From: Populus alba
Taxonomy: Eukaryota > Streptophyta > Magnoliopsida > Malpighiales > Salicaceae
Direction: 5' to 3'
Length of the DNA stretch: 64,000 nucleotides
NCBI RefSeq assembly: GCF_005239225.2
Contig: NC_133287.1
Span: 1,841,493 to 1,905,492, forward strand
Part shown: positions 1-12,890 of the stretch, piece after piece
Layout: the number at the start of each line of letters is the position of its first letter
How positions within the stretch are numbered: the stretch's first letter is position 1
Position numbers and translations under genes: made by a program
Notes under the pieces: generated by a model
Seen by the model: only the letters and a program-made list of their open reading frames with translations
Told to the model about the DNA's origin: nothing
The model's database searches: none

Positions 1-200
1 AATAGGAAAGTGATGTAATCACATAAAAATACATATAATGATTGTGTATCACTGCATGTCTTAACAAAATTGTTAAATGTTGAGTTAAGATATTTCTTAT
101 GGTTGTTAAAAAAACATCCCTAATTTTCATGTACAAGATAATTAGAAAAATAGAAATCGTAGTTAAAGTATGAGGGTGTTACATTGGCTATGGTATGAGG

Positions 201-377
201 TTTTTTTTAAAAAAAAAATTAACGTGGGGCCTGAGCTAGTTTGCGCACACTTTAACTAATCCCATGAGCCCTGAAGTTAACGACCATGTAAACCTCCAAT
301 GGCCTTGAGGGGACTCGAACTTGTGATCACATGAAAGCAAATTCAAAACCTGACCAGTTGAGCTATCCCTTAAGAAT
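201..377 (-). mobile_element. tRNA-derived SINE, copy 1, with target duplication
   Basis: Read on the minus strand, the segment starts with a pol III box A-like stretch (TAGCTCAACTGG), then a box B (GTTCGAGTCCC), then a tRNA-unrelated body, and ends in an A-rich tail (the T/A run at 201-219). A near-perfect 12-bp target duplication, TATGGTATGAGG at 189-200 and TATAGTATGAGG at 378-389, fixes both ends and shows retroposition. The body is shared with copies at about 1974-2138 and 2732-2906. Salicaceae genomes are known to carry several tRNA-derived SINE families; assignment to one of them is inference. Confidence 0.8.
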
Positions 378-389
378 TATAGTATGAGG

Positions 390-1973
390 TTTTTGATAGT
401 GAGAGAAGGAGATGTGTGGGTCTATTCAATTTGGGTTTACACAATTTGGGTTTATAAAGAGGTGACTTTAGGTCTTACGGTGGCTATTTTTTTAGTGCTT
501 TGGGTGGAAAAAGAGGTAGTAGTTGTGTGGGTTTGGGAAAGTAAAAAATGAGAGGTTGTTAGGTCAGTAGAGAGAGTGAGGCTATGCAAAGAAATATGGA
601 CCATTGGATTAAGAATATTGATTATGAACCATTTGATTAAAAATTGGGTTGCTTATTGAGAATGTTTTCTATTTAAAAATTGATCTTTTCCCTTTTACAA
701 TTACAAGTAGATTATCACTAAAATATTAAATGTATATTTTCCTTTCTTTTTGTGCCTTTTTTATGTTTTGATTTTTGAAAAAAAAGAACATCAACATCGA
801 CTCATTGAGAAGAATTAATCAATGATTTTGAAATAAACACGTTAAAAACTGAATGCATTGAAAATAAATTTTTTAATTTTAAATTCTTTGAAAAAGATGT
901 TGAAAATGATGCAAATACATCAAAAAAAAAAAAATTTGGGTTTTTTTTTTGTTTTTTCTTTGCTTTTTTTTTTTTGAAAACTTTTTTAAAAATTAAGTAA
1001 AAAATTGAGTAACATCAATTTCATTAAAAAAATTAGTAATCTTTTCCTCATCAAGAATATCCACTCCTCCAAAACTATTAATGATTGGAAAAAATAATGC
1101 TCTCATATGCATCATTTTGGTTAATTATGAAAAAAGACTACAAATACCTACATTAAAGACTGACCTAAATGTAGTTTTTTTTTACTATTATCTTCTTTTA
1201 ATAGTCCATGTTTTCAAGGAGCCATATCAACTCTCCTTTGTTCAATAAATGAGTAGCCATGTTAACTCAGTCCTAATTAGAAACAGCCTACCAATATATG
1301 GATTTAATGCTTACAAGCTTCTGTTCTCTTTTATGCACATGTAATTCACATAGAAAATTCCACAATTCATTCAATTGAAAATTCACATGAAATATTTTAA
1401 GGGTTTTTCATAATAGTTATATATGACTTCCCAAAAATAATCTATTCACTCTCTAATTATTATTTTTTTCCAAGTCTGTTCTTATAATTTTCTGGTGGTA
1501 ACCTCACTAAAAAAATATCCAATTTCACTCAATTGGACTTCAAATTATTCATCAAATGGGGAATTAGTCTCTTCAAATATAAAAGATTCAATTTCTTGTC
1601 AGTTTCTTTTTGATAGTTTTCCTTTGTTTCCTTTTCTTAAAAAGTATGAAGTGACAAATGATTTTTATGATTTTCTTGTTGCTTACGTTGTATTGTTCCC
1701 CTAAAGATCATACATCTTGTTCAACGATGGAAACAGTTTGCTTCCATTAATGTTATCGATTTAACATAGGTGAGAAATGGTTTGGTTACTTTGGGCAATC
1801 ATAACCACTAATTAATGTGAGATTTTCTGTGTGGGACTCAAATTTGGATGTGATTTATTTATTTTGTCCACGTATATGCCTCCCCTTCCCTGTCATTTAA
1901 TTGCTTCATTAATAGGATATGATAGGATAAATAATTTTTACATAGAATAAAAATTTAATCATTATGGGTGAAG
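390..1973. other. AT-rich intergenic DNA, nothing recognised
   Basis: Long A and T runs, for example near 920-990. The only open frame, a 69-codon frame at 1495-1704, has no protein-like features and no splice partners. Confidence 0.6.
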
Positions 1974-2138
1974 TTTAATGGGTTAGGTTCTAAATTTGTT
2001 TTTTAAAAGTTACCAGTTCGAGTTTCACAAATCTCAGAGTCACTAGAAGTTTACGATCATTAACTTCAAGGTCCACGAAATTAGTTGAGGTGCGCTCAAG
2101 TTAACCCAAATACCCACTTTAATAAATAAAAAAAATTA
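1974..2138 (+). mobile_element. tRNA-derived SINE, copy 2
   Basis: Plus-strand copy of the family seen at 201-377. A box B-like CAGTTCGAGTTTC lies near 2013, followed by the shared body (GTTTACGATCATTAACTTCA, then TAGTTGAGGTGCGC), and it ends in an A-rich tail near 2125-2138. It is diverged and its target duplication is unclear, so the ends are approximate. Confidence 0.6.
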
Positions 2139-2731
2139 AATACACATATCAAATGAATATCCTCACTTGAATTGAGATCTACATTCAAAACCCTCTAAAA
2201 ACAAATGGATTCTTTAAATTCGTCTGATTCAAGTCGTGTGATAATTTGATCAAGATTTAAATTATTTTTAATTGTTCTATGAAAGAAAGTATGAGAGATT
2301 TTAGGATAAAAGCAATTGACTTGTGATTCAATAAAGAAAGAGGGATTGAATGATTACATAATTAGAACATAAGCAACATAAAACTCAGGTGAAATAATAT
2401 TTTAATATATTATTAATCATGTATGGTTCATATGACATCACTCATGTTCATATGATACGCAGGTTTAGGTTTTTATATATAGATCTGTTCTTATACTTCC
2501 AAATGGTTAAATCATGTTAAGTTAGAGAGTAAGATGTTTGATTTTTTAGTATAAAGATTGTTGTAGGGTTCTGTAGATAAATAAGAATATTTTGATGAAT
2601 TTTTGCATTGAAATATATAAAGATGATTTTGTTAATTATCCTAAAAACTATATATATATATAAAAAAAAAAGACTTAGCGGAACAAAACAATTGTGAAAA
2701 ATTGATATGAGGCCAGAAGCGCAAGTATGAT

Positions 2732-2906
2732 TTTTTTTTTTTAATTAATGTGGGTGTTCGGGTCAATTTGCGCATACCCCAACTAATTGCACATATCCTG
2801 AAATTAATAATCATATAAGTCTTTAGTTACCCTGATATTTGTAAAATTCAAACTATTGATTTACAAGCATGAATTTTGAACAATAACATTGCTAACCCAC
2901 TCAACT
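2732..2906 (-). mobile_element. tRNA-derived SINE, copy 3 (diverged)
   Basis: Minus-strand copy. The T-run at 2732-2742 is the tail, followed by GGGTGTTCGGGTCAATTTGC and the shared body. The box A region (rc GAGTGGGTTAGC) is still visible near 2890-2905, while box B is degraded. It is older than the copy at 201-377, judging by the loss of box B. Confidence 0.55.
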
Positions 2907-3895
2907 TATATAGTTCATAAGATTTTGGGTTTGTAGATTCATGTCATACATGGAGCTCTTTGAAACATAGTTATTAAATTTAATTCAAACTAGTAAATTA
3001 ATTTTATAACATATTGCTTTTGATGGAGTTTAATTTTAAACCAATTTAATCATACCCAAGTCAATAACATATAATTACATTAAGTTACTTGAAGAGGATA
3101 TATAATTTGCATGTAAAAATAAAGGGATTTTTCCCATTTATTTGTTCTTGAAATTGTTTTGATTAGAACCTTGTAAACTTTTCTTTCACATTGATTAATC
3201 TATATATTCTCTATTTGTTTTTTGTTTTGTTACCATTCTAAGTTTGTATGCCTACGCTGTATATTGTTGTCAAAATCTCACGATGCACAATATGTTATAT
3301 GTGGGACTCTTATAAAAAGGCTCAATCAATACGAAAAGGAGCACAAGACTTCGATTAAAATAATTTGAGAAGTACAAGGACCAAATAAATGAAAAACAAA
3401 CTTAATTTCCCAAACATTAAATGGAAAATTAATTTCAAAAACTTAAAAAACCCAGATTATAAAAAAATTAAAAAAGAGAAAAAAATTAAAAAAAAAAAAA
3501 AAAAACTAAGAACATAAAAGAAGAAGAAGAAGAAATAAACCATAAATATATATTTAAAAATATCATAAAAAATGAAAAAAATAGAAAAATCCATGTCCTG
3601 CAAAATTTATTTTATTACTATAGACATCTGATTTTTTTAATTTATCTGATTTTATAAGTTAGTATTTTTTTAATATTTTTAATTTTTAATGTCTTATGGG
3701 TTTTTTTCTGGAAAATTTTATGAGTTTTTCCAAGAGTTTTCATGTTTTTTTTCTAGGAGTTTCAAAATTAATTTTCTCCTTTTAGGGCCAGCTGGTAACA
3801 AGAAAAATCCAATTGGGCTGGGCCAGTTGGTAACAAGCTATGGCCACATATTTCAATAAAAAAAAATATCAGAACATAAATTTTTTTGGAAAAAA
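2907..3895. promoter_or_regulatory. upstream region of the PPDK regulatory protein gene
   Basis: AT-rich DNA with a poly-A tract and GAA repeat at about 3475-3535. No convincing TATA box or other element could be fixed. The transcription start is probably within the last few hundred bases before the ATG at 3896. Confidence 0.3.
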
Positions 3896-5788
3896 ATGAT
3901 TTCTTCTGCCACGTTGGGTCTCTCGAGCCACCGTCTACCACCTCCACCACCACGCTCTTCAACTTCTGATCCTAACCCCAAATCTCTCTCCGAACCTCAG
4001 GCTCGGAAACACAAAGGCAGCCCTCAACTAAACCGGTGGTCAAGAGCTCGGTCCATTCGGTCTGGTAGAAAACTAGACCGGCTGCATCAGCGAACCACGC
4101 AGCGTCTGGAGCTGAACCCACAAGTTCAAAACCCAAAAGAGAGTGAAAAAAGAGAGGTTACTTCTTTAACGGGGAGTGACGGATATGATGACGTGGAGGA
4201 TACTTTTGGGAAGGCTATTTTCATGGTTTCCGACGGAACTGGATGGACTGCTGAACATTCCGTTAATGCTTCTTTGGGTCAGTTCGAGCATTGCTTGGTT
4301 GATCGTGGGTGTCCTGTAAATACTCATCTGTTTTCAGGGGTAATCATGAACTTTCACCTTTTCTTTTTAAGTTTCTTGATTGACTTGTCGTTTAATAATT
4401 TGGTGGAATTCTATATGGTAACATGAGAAATGCTAGTTTATAGAGTTCAGATTTTAGATAGTGTTACTAAATGGGTCCCACTACCCTGCAGTGTTGACTC
4501 GGGTAATAAGTTTGTTTGCACATAGCTATTATACCCGGCCAGGTTGGTTAGGTTAGCCTATCCAAGGTTTGTGGATCAATATATATTCTAAAATAGTGTT
4601 GTTTTGGAAAAAAAAGTTTTAAAAGATCAAAACAATGGTGTTTTGGACAAAAATTAAAAGTATAATCTTTAGGGTTCACTCTGTTGGATTTTCTCTGGGT
4701 TTGGCTTGGTCAGGTCAAGGTTAACTCTGTTTGGATTTTCTCTAAATTTTTATACATTCAATTTGAATAAAGTAAATGCTTTTGTATCGAACTGAATGTT
4801 CAAAAATTTATTTGATATTATTACAGGAAACAACAGTCTTCTGCTTTTTATCTTCTATTTTTTGGTGAAGTTCTTGAACAACGATTTGCTTACACCTTAG
4901 CAACAACACTAGGATTGAACTAATTATGTTGTAGTGATGGTTAGATTGATGATGTGGAGAGGTTAATGGAGATAATAAAACAAGCAGCAAAAGAAGGTGC
5001 AATGGTGGTCTACACATTAGCCGATCCTTCATTGGCTGAACATGCTAAACAAGTCTGTAAGTTATGGGGCATCCCTGCTACAGATATACTAGGCCCTATA
5101 ACAGAAGCCATTGCTTCACATCTTGGTGTCTTGCCTTCTGGTCTTCCTCGTGGAGCTCCCGGTAGGAATTTCCCTCTTTCAGAGGATTATTTTCGACGAA
5201 TAGAAGCCATTGAATTCACTATTAAACAAGATGATGGGGCATTACCTCAGAACTTGCACAAGGCTGACATTGTTCTTGCTGGGGTTTCTCGGACCGGGAA
5301 GACACCGTTGTCGATTTATTTGGCACAGAAAGGATATAAAGTAGCAAATGTGCCTATTGTAAAGGGTGTAAAATTGCCAAAAAGCCTTTTTGAAGTTGAC
5401 CCAGAAAAGGTTTTTGGTTTGACTATCAATCCTGTAGTGTTACAAACGATAAGGAGAGCAAGGGCGAAGAGTCTGGGTTTCAGTGAAGAAGTGAGGAGTA
5501 ACTACTCTGAGATGGATCATGTCAGAGAGGAGTTGGAATTTGCTCGCAGGACCTTTGCACAGAATCCTGTTTGGCCAGTAATTGGTAATGTGTTTCAATC
5601 CTTAAATGTTCTACTTATTGGAAGTTTTGAAGATATGCTAGTGACTGAACCTTTATGGTGCTTTTCACTTGTTTGCGATTGCAGAAGTGACAGGAAAAGC
5701 AATTGAAGAAACCGCAGCAGTTATATTAAGGCTATACCATGATCGGAAACACAAATGTTCAATGCCACGAATCTCAAAACTCTACTAA
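3896..5788 (+). CDS. RP1: pyruvate,phosphate dikinase regulatory protein (bifunctional kinase/phosphorylase), chloroplastic
   Basis: Three exons, 3896-4339, 4945-5584 and 5685-5788, give 395 residues; all junctions are GT-AG and keep the frame. Residues 1 to about 90 are rich in Ser, Pro, Arg and Lys, as in a chloroplast transit region. The conserved domain follows: [13 protein letters not shown] in exon 1, the P-loop-like GVSRTGKT at about 261-268, and a terminal [11 protein letters not shown]...MPRISKLY encoded by exon 3. Known family role: ADP-dependent phosphorylation and Pi-dependent dephosphorylation of the PPDK active-site threonine, turning PPDK off and on with light. The length matches plant homologues (about 400 aa). 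The reading frame runs on through both exon-1 and exon-2 donors, so unspliced translation would give false C-termini. The gene converges on the minus-strand gene at 6921-8778. The family is certain; the start is the only ATG that keeps a full-length transit region. Confidence 0.93.
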
Positions 5789-6920
5789 TTGAAGATTGAA
5801 ATTTATGCATATGTATTCAAAGAATGAGATATGGATACTGTATAGTGTTAAGCCCTTCATGGATCCACCATGAATCCGTAATTGTTATGGAATATAGCGA
5901 ATGCAGTAAAGAAGTATACCCCTTCCGTCTCTGTGATTATTGAGAGTTTCCGTTTTTCACTGTAAAAACCATACTATCGATCATTAGAACTGTCTTATAA
6001 TTTCTTCTGCTGAAGCCAGGTTTATCTTGTTTAGTGTTGTTTACGTCAGACTCATACTTGTAACATATCATATTTCGTTTTACCCTGCACTAATCCTTAA
6101 GGAAATTGCTGTCAGTTTTTCAATGATATCGGTGACAGGCATTTGAGGTTTGTCTTCTGATGTCTCCCAGCTTAGATTCTCTATGCTCTTCAATTCTTCA
6201 ACTTTGAGCGAGTATCCAGTTTATTCAATGGTAGGCATGATGCTAGTGTTCATTTTTAAGCCATTTTTTCTTCTCTGAGCTCCCCCATGAATGCACAATA
6301 TGTGGTAAAAGGTGAAAGGCTTCGGGTACGCATGCTTCCGAGCACAGAAAATATCTTATTTACTTAAACCTTTCGGTTGTTTGCTGTCTTGATCTTGTTT
6401 CACTCACATGAAAGCAAATATTCAAGTGGGATTTTCCAAGAGAGGAAACACAATAAGAAGGCACGGGGCGGCAAAATAAAGGTACAAGAAAGCTAAAGTA
6501 ACTATCTGACCCTGCCCTCCATTAAGCTGTGTAGGGTTGCATAAGAGTAACGCATCATGTTTATCTTCCCTGTATTCTTTAAAGAAGATTCTTCTCCTTG
6601 TCACATCATTATTTGCTCTTGTCTGCATCTGTAAGATCTTAGTGAGGCCCTGAAAAACGTTGAGCGCTGAAGAAAGTAGAAGCCGTGGTTAGGGAAGGTC
6701 TTCTGTTAGTGTTCGCCATCACCTTATCTTCTGTCATTCTTTCTGCTATGCGGCAAACCCCCATTGTAAAGAAGCCTATTCTTGCAAAAGGGACCCTCAT
6801 CATCATCTAATTACATTCATCTCTGTTTCAGTCGAACATCATGCTCCAAGTGTACACTACAGTTATTTCCTCCTTATGGAATATGGTACATGATGTTGCT
6901 GGTTTCAATCAAGGGAATTA
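5789..6920. other. convergent 3' flanks and 3' UTRs
   Basis: Lies between the stop of the PPDK regulatory protein gene and the stop of the minus-strand membrane protein gene. It probably holds both 3' UTRs. No further coding exon was recognised. Confidence 0.5.
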
Positions 6921-8778
6921 TCAATCTGTTTTGTGCTTCCCAATTGAAAGAGTGAGGTATATCAGCAACATTGTTCCCATACTCGACCTGTTGCAAATGA
7001 AAATACCTAAAATAAATTGCCTGTAAACAAATATCATGACAGATGATTGATCTTTTTGCAGCTTTTTCAAGGGTTGGTAAGCTTACAGTGTGGCAAAGAA
7101 GAAAAGAACCCTTTTGGGATCAAGGACCCAGGAAGGTGATGCGCGCTTGAAACTGTTTCTCCTAATGCATCTGCCTTCTGGGGTGCCATTGATGCTGCCG
7201 GTCGTGATAGTGATTTGATGATGAACTTGTGGGCTACTGGAATGATCTGGGGTCCCAACCGTCACCACCGCAGCCTTTTCAGGCGTGCTAGGCCCTATTA
7301 AAGCAGTTACAGATCAGTAAACACTACACTATATAGGTGTAAGCATTTGTTTTTGGGTAGCCAGCATTTTCATCAACTTCCCAATAACAAGTGCACATGC
7401 CTTCAACAATGGTGGGTGACCAACAAAATGGATGATGCTCTGTAATCTGTAATTTCTGTATAATTAAACCCACCCATGTTTCATTTCGGTTGACCCAACT
7501 GTTTGGTAACATCTCACTCTCACCAACTGTAAATATTGGCCCCATTAACAGTGGTAGAGAGGGTTTGTTTTTGTGCACACTCTAGCTTATCGAGGCCACC
7601 TAACCTTCACCAGTTAAACCTAAATCTGTCTTGTTCTCCCTATCAGAGCCGGTTTGGCAACACATTGAAGAAGGTAAGGAAAAAAACTACTAGAATAAAT
7701 ATCAGGAGTACACATCAAGCTGTTCTCTAATAATTGGAATTTACCCTCCCAAAACTATAGTTAGAGATTGATGAAAAGAAAATTACGAGTCTATGTTTCT
7801 CACAAACACTAAGTATGGCAATCTTAATTTGTTGCTTCTAATGTTTGCTAGTGAATTGCATCTTGGAATTTAGTTATTATCTCGGATAAAAAAGACGGTT
7901 TTGAAAATATATAGATTTATTCTAGAACTGTTTTCGAAACAAAATTATTTTCATGTCTCTGTTTTTATATTTTAACCAAATGTTTTTTTTTTTCTTTTGT
8001 ATTTATCATTTTTAGAAAATTAATTAAACGAAACTTAAACGTCCTGAAAGGTTAAAAAAATTAACAATAAAAAAACTTGGAAACCTACTGAGTCACCTAT
8101 AAATCAACCAGTTTGAAATATATGTAATTTTTTTAAAAGATCCATTTATCCTTGAAGAATAGAGACAACAGCATCTACAGTTTTTCTAAAAATCTATCTG
8201 AAAATGGTGACATGTATACTATCATAATGACAGCACAACCAACATGGACATGGCCTCCACACAAAATTATCAGAGCTTGTAATGCAAAACTAATACCTCT
8301 GGGCGAAGCTGAAGCAACAATAGCCTCTTTATCACAAAGATGAGAGAGATTAGAATGAATCTTCTTCTCGCCGCCGCCACCACCGCCCCGTGGCGACCCT
8401 TTTCTTGAAAGGTTCCTCTGCAACTTTTCATTCATAAAAAAAAAAAAAGAAGAATCGTATAGATAATGATGATTTGACAAAAAGACATTGGATTGTAATG
8501 GCATGCGTGTTGCTGAATCAACTACAAACAAAATTATCCACAAAAGAAAAAGGAGAGAAGAAGGAAAAGAGAAAGAAAAAGCAGAAACTCACTGTGATTC
8601 TTTGATTTGTATTGATATCTTTATTGATGCCATGAGAGAAACTTTCCATGTCAATAACAAAGCTATCTGATTTCTCCTTTGTGTATTGAAATCCGTCTAT
8701 ACGATCCAAAACAGTGAGTTTTTGTGCTTCCATGGTTTCTTCTAAGAACAATCCACCATCTCCACCAGACGAATCCAT
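6921..8778 (-). CDS. small C-terminally membrane-anchored protein of unknown function, four exons
   Basis: Assembled from four minus-strand exons: 8778-8593 (62 codons), 8423-8297 (or 8417-8297), 7294-7087 and 6987-6921, giving about 195 residues. All junctions are GT-AG and the phases agree (0, 1, 2). The N-terminus begins MDSSGGDGGLFLEE. The middle is low-complexity and basic (SRKGSPR followed by a six-glycine run). A conserved block SWVLDPKRVLFFF leads into one hydrophobic segment, and the protein ends GKHKTD. This looks like one membrane span with a short tail and a long hydrophilic N-terminus. I recall this architecture from plant-specific uncharacterised proteins but cannot name a function. 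Exon 2 has two acceptors six bases apart, adding or dropping Leu-Gln. Open frames in the large intron 2 (7295-8296) are not supported. Confidence 0.75.
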
Positions 8779-9567
8779 ATTCTAATCCAAAATCAAGAAC
8801 CCAAAAAAGAGGAAAAAAGAAGAAGAAGAAGAAGAAGAGAGAAATGGAGGGATATAAAGTTAGAAAAAAAAAGGTTATTCAGTTAAGGAAAGAACAACAT
8901 CAATGAACAGAACAAACAACAAAACATTAAAAAAAGAAAGACTCGGAAACCAATAGAACAGTTGCGAAATTTGAAATTTACGAGGAAGAAAAATTATTGG
9001 TATGGAGAGTGCCCAGATAGCAAACAAAACAATACTTACCACCTTCGGATTATACGCCATTTCCATCACTTTCTCGGGAAAAAAAAGTATAGAGAAGAAA
9101 ATAAAGAAGACAGCTTTATTTACAGTGGAGTAGAGTGTCCCAAAATGCGTATCCAATGGGTCAATAATCACTTTCCACCGCCTGATTAAGAGAAAATAGA
9201 CAGACCCCTTATATAAGTCAAGACTTGAGAAAAATATTTTCCTAACACATAAATTATTACAAAAACAATAGAAAATTGTGAGATAAACAAAGGTAACAAA
9301 GACTTGTTCTTTTTTTTTTTTTTTTTTCAACTACTACAATTCATTAAAAAATGAAAGAGAAAACAAGAACCCACAAACCTTAACGGAGGTAAAAATGGAA
9401 AGAGCTTGTCAGCTAGCCCAGATAGACTTTGTTTGACAGGAGTACGTATTGCAGCTTCTTCAACAGAACCCTGTTAGAATTCAGTATGGAAAAGGGAGAT
9501 GCATGTTTGCAAAGTTTGGTTCTTTGTTGATGAACTGCCTTTTAACTACTCTGTGTTTTGTCTTATG

Positions 9568-9611
<44 letters not shown>

Positions 9612-9750
9612 GAGGGAGAGGGAGTTTTTCTTTATTCTTTTCTTTTCTTTTTATTTATAATTTTTTTTGGAAGAGGAAGATTGAGAGGAATTCTGTTCAG
9701 AGAAGAACAGAGGAGGGATAGCAGAGAAGTGGGATTATGGGCATGTGCTG
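8779..9750 (-). promoter_or_regulatory. probable 5' leader and promoter of the membrane protein gene
   Basis: Lies upstream of the minus-strand ATG at 8778. On the sense strand it is rich in TTC/CT tracts (8820-8842, 9305-9330 and the GA/CT microsatellite at 9570-9615), typical of plant 5' leaders and core promoters. The 151-codon minus frame here is low complexity and not believed. A spliced leader is possible. Confidence 0.35.
9570..9620. repeat. (GA)n microsatellite
   Basis: About 20 GA units with a few G interruptions, directly visible. It lies in the likely promoter or leader of the minus-strand gene ending at 6921. Confidence 0.9.
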
Positions 9751-11298
9751 GTGTTTGCAATGAAAAAAGAAATGAAGACAAGCAGAGGAATTATATATGG
9801 GGGCTTTTCTCTTTGGTATTTATACAATTAAGTTATTTTAATTAGCTGTTGTTGTTAGCATTTGTCGTTTTTATCCATTTATAAATTAGGAGAGTATATA
9901 TATTTTATATAAAGAATCATGGAAAAATAACCATTCTTTACTCTCGTTGTAAGGAAATATTTTATGTTACTCATGGGAGTAATTAGTGGAATCCGCATGA
10001 GTAAATTTATCCATTATAAGTGGTTTCATGCAATAATTTGTTTTTTTTTTTTTGCTAATTATTCTCTTTATTTGAATCAAAGTTATCAAAGCTTGTCTGT
10101 AAAATAGTTAATTTGAATTAATCTGAATTAATAAATTATATTAATTATATTATTTTTCAAATTAAATCAAATTAATCAAGTTATAAATTAATTCATAAAA
10201 TTAATTAGATGACGTCATCTTAACTTCTATTTATTTTTTTAAACTTAGTCCGGATCAAGTTCTCGATTAGCACAATGCAAGTAACTAATGTTAATCTCAC
10301 TAATATTCTTGCCAAATACATTTTTTCGTAAGATCTCATTAATTGATCGAGTTGATTTCGCTAGAGAATCTCATAATCCAAATATTAAGAATTATCACTA
10401 CGATTAGCATTATCTCGAAAGATCAATATTTTTTTTTAAAAAAAAAAAATCTAAAGCAGGGAGGAGGCTCAAACCGGGTACAATCACCTTGTGAAATTTC
10501 TTTCCTTTTTTTTTTTTTTTTTTTTTACAATTAGAATATTTTATACTATTTTCCATATAAATCCATGAACACAAACTCCTGAATAGAATCACCACCACAA
10601 TCTTGAGCAACCTGCATATTACTATTTATTTCGACAGCAAAATAAATTTGAATGCGATTCGTTTGATCGATCCCATATCCATAATAATTTCTTACCACTA
10701 TCTTATGAACATAAGAATTAATTTTTTAATTTTTTTATACATAAAGACTCGATTATTTTCTGAAATCAATCAAGTTACTCATAGAATATCGACAGAGACA
10801 ACAGCAACGACAGCAAACATGAAAATGACTCCCTTAAAATTCATGTATTGTATCATTATTTTTTGAACAGCCATGCTTATCATTCATTAGAACAGATCGA
10901 TCGATCTGTCTTAGCTCTAGCGGTGGACCTATAATTTCATACTAGATAATGCAAATAATCAATAATCTTGGCTATAACATCAGTGCTTGCGTGCTAAACC
11001 TAAAATTCTAGGATAATATTACACATTCGGCAAGCCTCACCGAAAAGCAATCTTGGCGGCGACAATGACCATTGCATTATATATTCACTTGCTGATTTAT
11101 CAGTTTTGAAAGCGGGGCTTAAGTTAATCATTAATAAGTTTATGCTTTGACAATTGATTGACTACTATGAATTTTTACTGTTGTTTAAGAAATTATATTG
11201 TTTTCCAGATGTGATTATGCTAATGCAATTGATCAATCTTTGAATTTTAATCCTCTCAAATTGAATTCCACCGCTGGGAAGAACGAAGGACAGAAAGC
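9751..11298. other. AT-rich intergenic DNA
   Basis: No gene seen. A short piece at about 10440-10500 reads on the minus strand as a box B-like GGTTTGAGCCTCC followed by a poly-T/A run; it may be a truncated SINE, but the evidence is thin. Confidence 0.4.
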
Positions 11299-11505
11299 GT
11301 GATAAAAATTATTTTTTAAAGTATTTTTTGTTTGAAAATATATGAAAATAATATTTTTTATTTTTTAAAAAAAATTATTTTTTTATATCAATACATCAAA
11401 ACGATTCAAAAATATAAAAAAATAATTTAAAACAGAAATATTTCTTAAAAAATCATGAAACATGATTTCAACTGTAAAAACAAGTAAAACAAACAACCCT
11501 CAATT
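11299..11505 (+). repeat. MITE-like AT-rich repeat, copy A
   Basis: Shares the central core of a family seen at least eight times in the window: an AT-rich arm, then ATCAATACATCAAAACGATTC, then a second AT-rich arm. No coding capacity. The ends are approximate. Confidence 0.55.
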
Positions 11506-11999
11506 TCAATACTCATAAAAAAAAAAAAGTGTAGAGCCTTACACTAGTTTCCATTAAAATTTCATAATTAATAGCATCTTTTGGTGTGCCATTTTGTTTA
11601 AATTGAACCATTTTTCAGATAGGGAATTTAGATCATGGTACAATTATTAACTTGACCTGGCCTAATATTTAGGTCACAATCATAAATTAAGTGAATTAAT
11701 TCGAGTTAATACGAGTCAATTTAAATTGACATTGTTTTCAAGATTTTTGTTTAAAAATCTTTAACAAAGTTGTTTTTTTTTTTTTTTTTAAATCAAACCA
11801 AACCTTACTTGAGTTCTAATAGGGTAAGTTTAACTAAGTTTAACCGAGTCAATTTCATTTAATTTAAAATAAAACTTGATCCAAATCAAGTCTTAGATTG
11901 GTAGGTCATCAAATTAACATGTCAAGATGAGTTTGATAACTTTCAATTACAATGATTAGAGACAAAATCCAAATTTGATAAAATAATTTCATATAATTT

Positions 12000-12890
12000 T
12001 GGTTTTTTTTCTTTTTAGAAAGTAGGTTCTTAAAATACCATAATTTTTTTTAATTATAAATTTAAAAAGGAGTTCTATAAACTTTTAGAGGGGAGCTAGA
12101 GCCTAGAGCCAACCCTAACTAAATTCACCCCTACTAGTCAGGCCAAAAAACTTGGATAGCCCTCCACCACCACCACACACACACACACACATATAAACAA
12201 ATCCCAAATTCTTTTTTTTCCTTTAAAAGATAATCCAGAAGGGTCAATTTTTTTTATATACATGCAAGCACGCGGATTAATTTGCATGTGCAGAAATTCC
12301 CTTGTTCTCAAAATAGCCTAAGCTTTCTCTTCTTAAAAAATAAAAAAATCCTATGGAATTGGTTTTGTGTCAAATAGGGGGGAATATAAAAAGTATTTTC
12401 ACGGGATGCAAATGACCTGATTGGCAATCCATTGTTTGATTCGGTGATGGGTCACCACATTTTCTAATAAGGGTTAGACCTCCACCACCACTGCAGACAC
12501 CAACACTTTACCTCCAATGCTCCTATCATGTGGTTGATTGATTTATTTATTTTTTATTTGATTACAGAAAGAATACAGAAAAAAAATCAGAGTATGTAGG
12601 AAAGTTCTTGCTTTTACAATTGCAGACTCCACTATAGCTAAAGTAATGGCATATAATTTTGATTTCTTTCTTCTTTTTGGGGAAGAGAGAATTTCATAAA
12701 ATACCATAAATTCTTAATTATAAATTTAAAAGGGACTTTTGAAACATTTAAAGGGGAGCTAGCGCCACCCCTGATTAAATTCATCCTTGATCATTGTAAG
12801 GACTACTCAGGCAAAAAAAAAAAAAAAAAACTTGGACACCACACCACCACATCAATAGTAAAAATCAAATTTCAAATTTTTTTTATAAAA
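12000..12890 (+). repeat. dispersed repeat, two diverged copies
   Basis: About 12035-12175 and 12680-12860 share an ordered set of blocks: AAAATACCATAA, AATTATAAATTTAAAA, GGGGAGCTAG, TAAATTCA, then CAGGC before a poly-A run and AACTTGGA. A partial third copy lies near 30715-30780. It may be part of an LTR or other transposon; the class is not identified. A short (CA)n tract is at 12173-12192. Confidence 0.5.

Noticed and set aside
300..377. tRNA gene suggested by box A and box B
   Set aside because: No cloverleaf or acceptor stem; the segment is a SINE with a target duplication and A-rich tail.
7150..7301. Plus-strand frame reading SPNASAFWGAIDAAGRDSDL
   Set aside because: It is the antisense of exon 3 of the minus-strand membrane protein gene, whose splice junctions and phases fit.
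7324..7578. 84-codon minus-strand frame inside intron 2 of the membrane protein gene
   Set aside because: Joining exons 2 and 3 directly keeps phase and protein continuity; this frame has no good splice partners.
8875..9330. 151-codon minus-strand frame upstream of the membrane protein gene
   Set aside because: Starts in a poly-lysine run made by a poly-A/T tract and has hydrophobic low-complexity content; better explained as leader and promoter DNA.
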